NCBI GenBank assembly: GCA_022424955.1 | Contig: JAKMGK010000060.1 | Location: 1 to 44,115, forward strand | DNA: 44,115 nucleotides | Origin: Flavobacteriaceae bacterium | GTDB lineage: Bacteria; Bacteroidota; Bacteroidia; Flavobacteriales; Flavobacteriaceae | Direction of reading: 5' to 3' | Shown: positions 39,162-44,115 of the stretch, one piece after another | How positions within the stretch are numbered: position 1 is the first letter of the stretch | Layout of the letters: each line of letters starts with the position of its first letter | The notes under the pieces: model-generated | Seen by the model: the letters and a program-made list of their open reading frames with translations, nothing else | What the model was told of the DNA's origin: nothing | The model's database searches: none | Made by a program: the position numbers and the translations under genes

Positions 39162-40976
39162 CTATACGATATATTCTTTTTCCTTTTTAATGGTCACGGT
39201 AGAAGGATGCATCAAAATTTCTGCTTGACTTATTGTTTTAGGCATCTCATAAGCAAAGAAATACTCTAGGGTTTCCAGTTTACTTTCATAAAATTCGTCG
39301 CTGTAATTTCCATTGCCGTTGATCAAGGTTTGTTTTGCATTAACTCCTATGTCTAACCAAGTCCAGCCAATGATGACTAAGCTAAAGAACTCCATAAAAA
39401 TGGTGGCATCGGCTAGAAAACGTTCGTAGTCTCCTTTCATGGCAAAAGGCATGAGTTCCCCCAGAATCTTTTGGGTCAATTGGAGTTTATCGCCTAATAC
39501 TTTGGCATAGCCTTTTAAGGCATCAATTTGTCCTGCCGCTTGAATGGTTTCCATCATTTCTGCCATAAGGAGTTGTGCTCCCTCGCCGTTACCCATGGTT
39601 AATTTTCTCCCTAATAAATCTTGGGATTGAATTCCAGTGGTTCCTTCATAAATAGCAGAGATGCGGATATCACGGTAATATTGTTGCAAGATAAAGTCTG
39701 AACAAAATCCATAACCCCCCAGGATTTGAAGGCCGTTGTTTACGGCATAACTTCCTGCTTCAGAAGGATAAGTTTTCACGACCGGAATAATCATCTCGAG
39801 CAGGGTATTGTATTTTTTCTTCTCTTCTGGAGAGCTGGCAGTGTTTTCTAGATCATAGTATTTTGACGCAAGCATCACTAAACTCATTGATCCTTCTACC
39901 ACGGCTTTTTGCAAGAGAAGCATTCTGCGTACATCAGGGTGTTCAACGATTAAAGCTTGCTTTTCATTGATATCCTTTGTTCCATCGCTGGTTAGTTTTC
40001 TTCCTTGAGGACGTTCGTTAGCATATTGCAAAGAGGCTTGGTAGGCTGCAGATGCGATGGCCGATGCGCCACGTCCAACGCCAATTCTTGCAGCGTTCAT
40101 CATTAAGAACATATAACTCAAGCCTTTGTTTGCTTCTCCTACTAAATAGCCTTCACAGTCTCCTGCGTCGCCAAAGCCAAGGTGGGTGGTACAGTAACCG
40201 CGTTGCCCCATTTTTTGAAAATCTGCGACAGTGGTAACATCGTTAGGAACAAGACCGCCTTTTCCGTCGGGACGATTTTTAGGAACAATAAAAAGCGAGA
40301 TCCCTTTGGTTCCCTTTGGCGCTCCCTCGATTCGAGCTAAAAGGAGATGAACAATGTTTTCAGAAAATTGATTGTCCCCTCCAGAGATAAAGATTTTTTG
40401 TCCGCTAATGTGATAGTGACCGTTTTCTGTGGGTGTAGCTTTGGTCACAATATCAGATAAAGAACTCCCTGCTTGTGGTTCTGTCAAGCACATGGTGCCG
40501 CCCCAGCGTCCCGAAAGCATGTGAGGAACATAAGTGTCTTTTAAGGCTTGACTGGCAAAATGAATGATTAATTCTGCCGCCCCTTGTGTTAGTCCAGCAT
40601 ATCCAGGCAGGTGATTGTTTGCAGCATCGAGGATGTAGTTAGAAGCTGTTTGTGCTAATAAGGGAATTTGCATTCCGCCATCTTCATAGTCAAAAGGACC
40701 AGAAATCACTCCAAGATCTCCCCCTTCTTCCATCATTTTTTTTACTTGGTCGTGGACAAAAACTTTCCCGTCTTTATGGTAAGCGGGTTTTTCGTCCATT
40801 TCTTTGATGTATGGGAATAGCTCTTTATCTGCAAAGCTTTTTGTAGCATCAATAAAGAGATCTAAAGATTCCTTATCATGATCTTGAAAACGTTCGCGGG
40901 TGAGCAATTCTTCTAAGTTGTGTACATCATAAAGCATGTACTTGAGCGTGTCTATATCGACGTATTTATCGGCCAT
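39162..40976 (-). CDS. Acyl-CoA dehydrogenase (long, C-terminally extended type)
   Basis: MCLTEPQAGSSLSDI, GQKIFISGGDN, NARIGVGRGASAIASAAYQASLQYANERPQGR, ILGGYGFCSDFILQQYYRDIRISAIYEGTTGIQ. Confidence 0.95.
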   Translation of the reverse strand: MADKYVDIDTLKYMLYDVHNLEELLTRERFQDHDKESLDLFIDATKSFADKELFPYIKEMDEKPAYHKDGKVFVHDQVKKMMEEGGDLGVISGPFDYEDGGMQIPLLAQTASNYILDAANNHLPGYAGLTQGAAELIIHFASQALKDTYVPHMLSGRWGGTMCLTEPQAGSSLSDIVTKATPTENGHYHISGQKIFISGGDNQFSENIVHLLLARIEGAPKGTKGISLFIVPKNRPDGKGGLVPNDVTTVADFQKMGQRGYCTTHLGFGDAGDCEGYLVGEANKGLSYMFLMMNAARIGVGRGASAIASAAYQASLQYANERPQGRKLTSDGTKDINEKQALIVEHPDVRRMLLLQKAVVEGSMSLVMLASKYYDLENTASSPEEKKKYNTLLEMIIPVVKTYPSEAGSYAVNNGLQILGGYGFCSDFILQQYYRDIRISAIYEGTTGIQSQDLLGRKLTMGNGEGAQLLMAEMMETIQAAGQIDALKGYAKVLGDKLQLTQKILGELMPFAMKGDYERFLADATIFMEFFSLVIIGWTWLDIGVNAKQTLINGNGNYSDEFYESKLETLEYFFAYEMPKTISQAEILMHPSTVTIKKEKEYIV

Positions 40977-41113
40977 AACAGTAATTTTTTAGTAGTTTTT
41001 CGTCATCAATCCTCTTCATGGAAGAAGTCAAATATACATATTTCTTGAAGAGAAAAAGAAGTTTTGCTTACTTAAGCGACTAAGGGTCAAAAAGAAAGCC
41101 CAAAAACAGCTAT

Positions 41114-42178
41114 CTAAGAGCGGTAAATAACGGCATTACAGTGCATTCCTGCCCCTACAGAAGCAAAGACATAGGTTTGCCCTTTTTTGAGCGGGAAACC
41201 GTCTATTTCTTTCTTTTGGACTAAATCATAAAGGGTGGGAATTGTCGCGACTGAAGTATTGCCTAGAAACGAAATGCTGCTTGGGATTTTATGTTCATAG
41301 GCTACATCTGTGATTTCAAAAACCTTCATTAAATTCCCTGCAATGGCTTTAAGCATTTTTGCATTGGCCTGATGAAAGAAAAAGTAATCGACCTCATTAA
41401 GTGTCATACCAATTTTATCCATGGCCTTTTTGATTACTAGTGGTAATTGAGCCGTGGCATATTTATAGACCTTGTTGCCCTGCATTTTAAAAAAGAGATT
41501 GCCCTCTTTTTCTTGGTTTAAAGAGCGGTCGAGTATGATGCTGTCTAAATCTTCTTGGGCATGTGAAAAGGTTGCATGAGAAAGGACACCTTCGGTCAAA
41601 TCATCTGAAGAAATAACTGTTGCGCCACATCCATCTGCCATTAACATAGAATCCACGTCGTGGGGATCGAGAAAACGAGAGGCTACTTCAACTCCGGCCA
41701 CAAGGACGTGTTTGACTTCGCCTAGTTGAATCATTCTATGGGCTTGAATAAAGCCTTCTACCCAGCCAGGACAACCAAAAAGGATATCATAAGAAGGGCA
41801 GTCTTTGTTGATGATTTCTAGTTGATTTTTTAAGAGCGCAGCGACATTGGGGACAGGGTGGAAGCAGGAGCCTAAATTGGCTCGAACATTTGCCGTGTTA
41901 TGGGCGATAATAATCCCATCTAAATCATTTGGATGGAGCCCCGCATTTGCTATGGCCTTTCGCGAAGCATCTTCTAGAAGTTCAATGGATTCTTCGTCTT
42001 CTCCAATAAAGCGGCGTTCGGTTATTCCAGAAATGTCTTCTAATTTTTGAATGATCTCTTTGGGGTCTTTAGGATTCTTCTCTCCTTTTTTGGTGTAAAA
42101 ATCATTTTGTAGAAAATAATCGTTTTTGATGATACGCTTTGGCATGGCGCTTCCTGATCCTGAAATACTGCTCCCCAT
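41114..42178 (-). CDS. 3-oxoacyl-ACP synthase III / thiolase-like (KASIII) family
   Basis: DILFGCPGWVEGFIQA active-site Cys region, FFFHQANAKMLKAIA, LGNTSVATIPTL. ATG 42178 (MGSSISGSGSAMPKR) is preferred over the ORF's 42220. Confidence 0.9.
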   Translation of the reverse strand: MGSSISGSGSAMPKRIIKNDYFLQNDFYTKKGEKNPKDPKEIIQKLEDISGITERRFIGEDEESIELLEDASRKAIANAGLHPNDLDGIIIAHNTANVRANLGSCFHPVPNVAALLKNQLEIINKDCPSYDILFGCPGWVEGFIQAHRMIQLGEVKHVLVAGVEVASRFLDPHDVDSMLMADGCGATVISSDDLTEGVLSHATFSHAQEDLDSIILDRSLNQEKEGNLFFKMQGNKVYKYATAQLPLVIKKAMDKIGMTLNEVDYFFFHQANAKMLKAIAGNLMKVFEITDVAYEHKIPSSISFLGNTSVATIPTLYDLVQKKEIDGFPLKKGQTYVFASVGAGMHCNAVIYRS

Positions 42179-42654
42179 AATAGTGTTTTGTGGGAGGGGT
42201 CTACCCCTCCACTTATGCAAAGGGGTGAAGGTAGGAATTATGTTTTACTTATGGAAAGAAATCAGAGAAGGCAATCTTTATTAGAGTAAAATATCTTCTT
42301 AAAAAATCGTTCTAACTTGAGATTTTTTTAATTTGATATACCGATAATTTAGTTAAGTTTTCTTAGTGGTCTTATCACAAATTAAAGCTCCAAAATTCTC
42401 CCATTATTATTGACTCATAAACAAGAGTGGGGTTTTTAATGAATGTTTTCTGTAGTGGTTTAGAGATGTAAAATAGTGAATAACCCAACCGCTGTTGGCT
42501 TCAAATATTTTTGCAGGCTTGCCCACAAATGAAATCAACCAGAAACCGCTGCTATGATTGGCCTAAGGCACAATTCACGATGGAGTAAAATGGGGTGCTT
42601 TGTAGGGGCATAAAGGGGGATAGAGGGGTGTAAAGAATTGTTATGTTATTCATT

Positions 42655-42698
42655 CTCTGTATATTGTAGGTAATGTTAACCATAAATCAATTAAAATG
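42655..42698 (+). promoter_or_regulatory. Module leader copy A: promoter-like CTCTGTATATTG plus TTAACCATAAATCAATTAAAATG
   Basis: 23-nt TTAACCATAAATCAATTAAAATG (42676-42698) is identical to copy B; TTG at 42638-42640 lies 19 nt upstream of TATATTG. Confidence 0.75.
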
Positions 42699-43382
42699 AG
42701 AAAACTAATTTTATTAGTAACATTAATTTGTAGTGTTACTCTATCAGCACAAACAATGGCTTTTACTGCAATAGAGGTGAAAGTTAAGCCCTACACTCAA
42801 GACAATATTGCTGAAGCTTTTGACAAGGTATTTGAAGATGTAAAAATGAATCAAGGAGGAGTTGTATTAGAAAGGTTTTGGAATGGACGAACTAAGGGTA
42901 TGACACACAGAATTGTGTTTATGAGAACTTTAGGTGTAGATCTTGTTGACGAAGGTTCAATTAGTCCAGATAAAAATGAAGCTTTTTGGGCAAAAATGAA
43001 TAATTATATAGATGAATGGGGGTCAAGTTATTCGGGCAGAATACTAAGCTGGCAAGAAGGAGACACTGAAAAAAATCCAACAGTGCATATTTGGGATATC
43101 AAAGCTCAAGATCAAAATCAGTTTAAAAAAGGTCATGATAACATTGTTAAATCATTTAAAAAAGATTTTGAAGGAAGAGTGGTAGGATTCGGAACCTATG
43201 ACATAGGAAGACCAAATGGAGCAACACACTGGGTTGTAGTAACTGGAAAGGATAGAAATGATCATCTAATGCTTTACGACAAACTTGAAAAGTCTAGTAA
43301 ATTTACACAACTAATCAAAGAAAGGGGCGCAGCAGAAGACGTTAGAGATTATGAAGTAGAAATCTTGAGAAGAAAACAATAA
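42696..43382 (+). CDS. Secreted 228 aa protein of unknown function with apparent internal duplication
   Basis: Sec signal MRKLILLVTLICSVTLSAQ; two repeats sharing GxVVxxxxxxxGxxxGxTHxxV spacing. Confidence 0.7.
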   Translation: MRKLILLVTLICSVTLSAQTMAFTAIEVKVKPYTQDNIAEAFDKVFEDVKMNQGGVVLERFWNGRTKGMTHRIVFMRTLGVDLVDEGSISPDKNEAFWAKMNNYIDEWGSSYSGRILSWQEGDTEKNPTVHIWDIKAQDQNQFKKGHDNIVKSFKKDFEGRVVGFGTYDIGRPNGATHWVVVTGKDRNDHLMLYDKLEKSSKFTQLIKERGAAEDVRDYEVEILRRKQ

Positions 43383-43392
43383 TTTTTTATTT

Positions 43393-43414
43393 CCCTCCCA
43401 TTCAGAGGTTTTTT
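43393..43414 (+). terminator. Weaker intrinsic terminator (4-bp core stem) homologous to 44046-44067
   Basis: CCTC...GAGG with T-tract; same loop CATTC. Confidence 0.5.
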
Positions 43415-43472
43415 CTTATACTCACATCCTCTGTATTTTAGAAGTATTATTAACCATAAATCAATTAAAATG
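43393..43472 (+). repeat. Intergenic spacer module copy B (terminator + promoter + leader)
   Basis: Positions 43393-43462 align without gaps to 44046-44115, 59 of 70 identical by eye; ends in the 23-nt leader 43450-43472. Confidence 0.85.
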
Positions 43473-44021
43473 AAGAAATTATTATTATCACTTTTTGTTA
43501 TAAGCTTAGTTAGTTGTCAAAACCCTAAAGACCAAAAATCTGAAGAATCACCAACCGAAAAGGCAATTGGTTCTGCTCTAATGGATGGTACATCGAAGAT
43601 GACCTCAATAATTCCTGGAGAAGTTTCGAATCAAACCTTATGGTTAGATTATATTCAAGCGCACAATGATAGAGACCTGGATAAAATTGCTGAAATCAAT
43701 GCAGAAGATTGGGAAGGGTATACTGCTGATGGTAGTGTTGTTAAAGGTAACTCCTCACACATAGAAATACTTGATAATTGGTTTAAAACAGCATCTCCTA
43801 AATGGGAAGTAAAATGGATGATTGCTAATGCAGCGAAAAATAAAGATGGAGTGATTGAACAATGGCTTACAACGGGCAACGACTATACTGATGTTGATCC
43901 TGATGGAAATCCTATTTTTGAACATAATGTACACGACATCTTATTTGTCAATGGAAAGATTAAAAAGATAAATGTTTATAAGAGAGCTAAAGCAGAAGAG
44001 TCTTCGGATTTTTCTTATTAG
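43470..44021 (+). CDS. Lipoprotein with SnoaL/NTF2-like domain
   Basis: Lipobox LVSCQ; LDYIQAHNDRDLDKIAEINAEDWEGYTADGSVVKG...HNVHDILFVNGKIKKINVYKR. Confidence 0.75.
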   Translation: MKKLLLSLFVISLVSCQNPKDQKSEESPTEKAIGSALMDGTSKMTSIIPGEVSNQTLWLDYIQAHNDRDLDKIAEINAEDWEGYTADGSVVKGNSSHIEILDNWFKTASPKWEVKWMIANAAKNKDGVIEQWLTTGNDYTDVDPDGNPIFEHNVHDILFVNGKIKKINVYKRAKAEESSDFSY

Positions 44022-44045
44022 AAAATAATATTCGAATTCTAACTA

Positions 44046-44067
44046 CCCTCCCATTCGGAGGGTTTTT
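44046..44067 (+). terminator. Intrinsic terminator
   Basis: CCCTCC-CATTC-GGAGGG followed by TTTTT. Confidence 0.75.
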
Positions 44068-44115
44068 CTTTTACTCCCATTTTATGTATCTTAATAGTAT
44101 TAATAACCATAAATC
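44046..44115 (+). repeat. Intergenic spacer module copy C (truncated by window end)
   Basis: Gap-free 70-nt match to copy B, including CCCTCCCATTC(A/G)GAGG and AACCATAAATC. Confidence 0.85.

Noticed and set aside
43383-43469. Spacer copies as classical integron attC sites
   Set aside because: No RYYYAAC/GTTRRRY pair or long imperfect palindrome joining the two ends was found, and no integron integrase is in the window. The conserved parts read as terminator, promoter and leader. An unknown recombination role is kept open only as inference.
1-44115. CRISPR arrays, rRNA, tRNA or IS elements
   Set aside because: No regular direct repeats with spacers, no conserved rRNA stretches, no cloverleaf-like tRNA and no transposase ORF were recognised by eye. 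A tRNAscan/Infernal run would be needed to be certain.

Overview
This is a 44 kb window of an AT-rich Bacteroidota chromosome, most likely Flavobacteriaceae. The lineage call rests on the PorW/SprE-like lipoprotein, gldH, the Cys-rich RicT-type PSP1 protein, DUF5687 and DUF4292 proteins, the F-ATPase set ending at atpG, and several TAnnTTTG promoter boxes. Most of the window is housekeeping: an LTA-synthase-like sulfatase fragment, a glycosyltransferase, a PaaE-like reductase, an ABC exporter, porW/sprE, a bactofilin, the atpBEFHAG operon, a glycerate kinase, dut, an NDP-sugar pyrophosphorylase-like protein, EnvC/M23, a SPOR protein, dprA, trpS, plsC, a BASS transporter, recA, an MFS transporter, trhO, ricT-like PSP1, gldH, PBP1A, a PTPS/QueD homologue, a USP, LpxR-like, acyl-CoA dehydrogenase and KASIII. 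No rRNA, tRNA, CRISPR array or IS element was recognised. Five loci look disrupted: GH18 (one in-frame TGA), manA (one in-frame TAG), dprA (-1 frameshift exactly at a dnaX-type A_AAA_AAG heptamer), a sulfatase (apparent large in-frame internal deletion) and a GNAT gene (several lesions). The most unusual region is the right edge (about 42.4-44.1 kb). There, single-gene modules encoding secreted proteins are separated by a near-identical, gap-free terminator+promoter+leader spacer (59/70 identical between two copies, and a 23-nt leader identical in two). The third leader is cut off by the window end, so the series probably continues. A G-tract cluster with G-quadruplex potential lies just upstream of the first module. 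All calls come from reading the sequence and the supplied ORFs; no database search was run.
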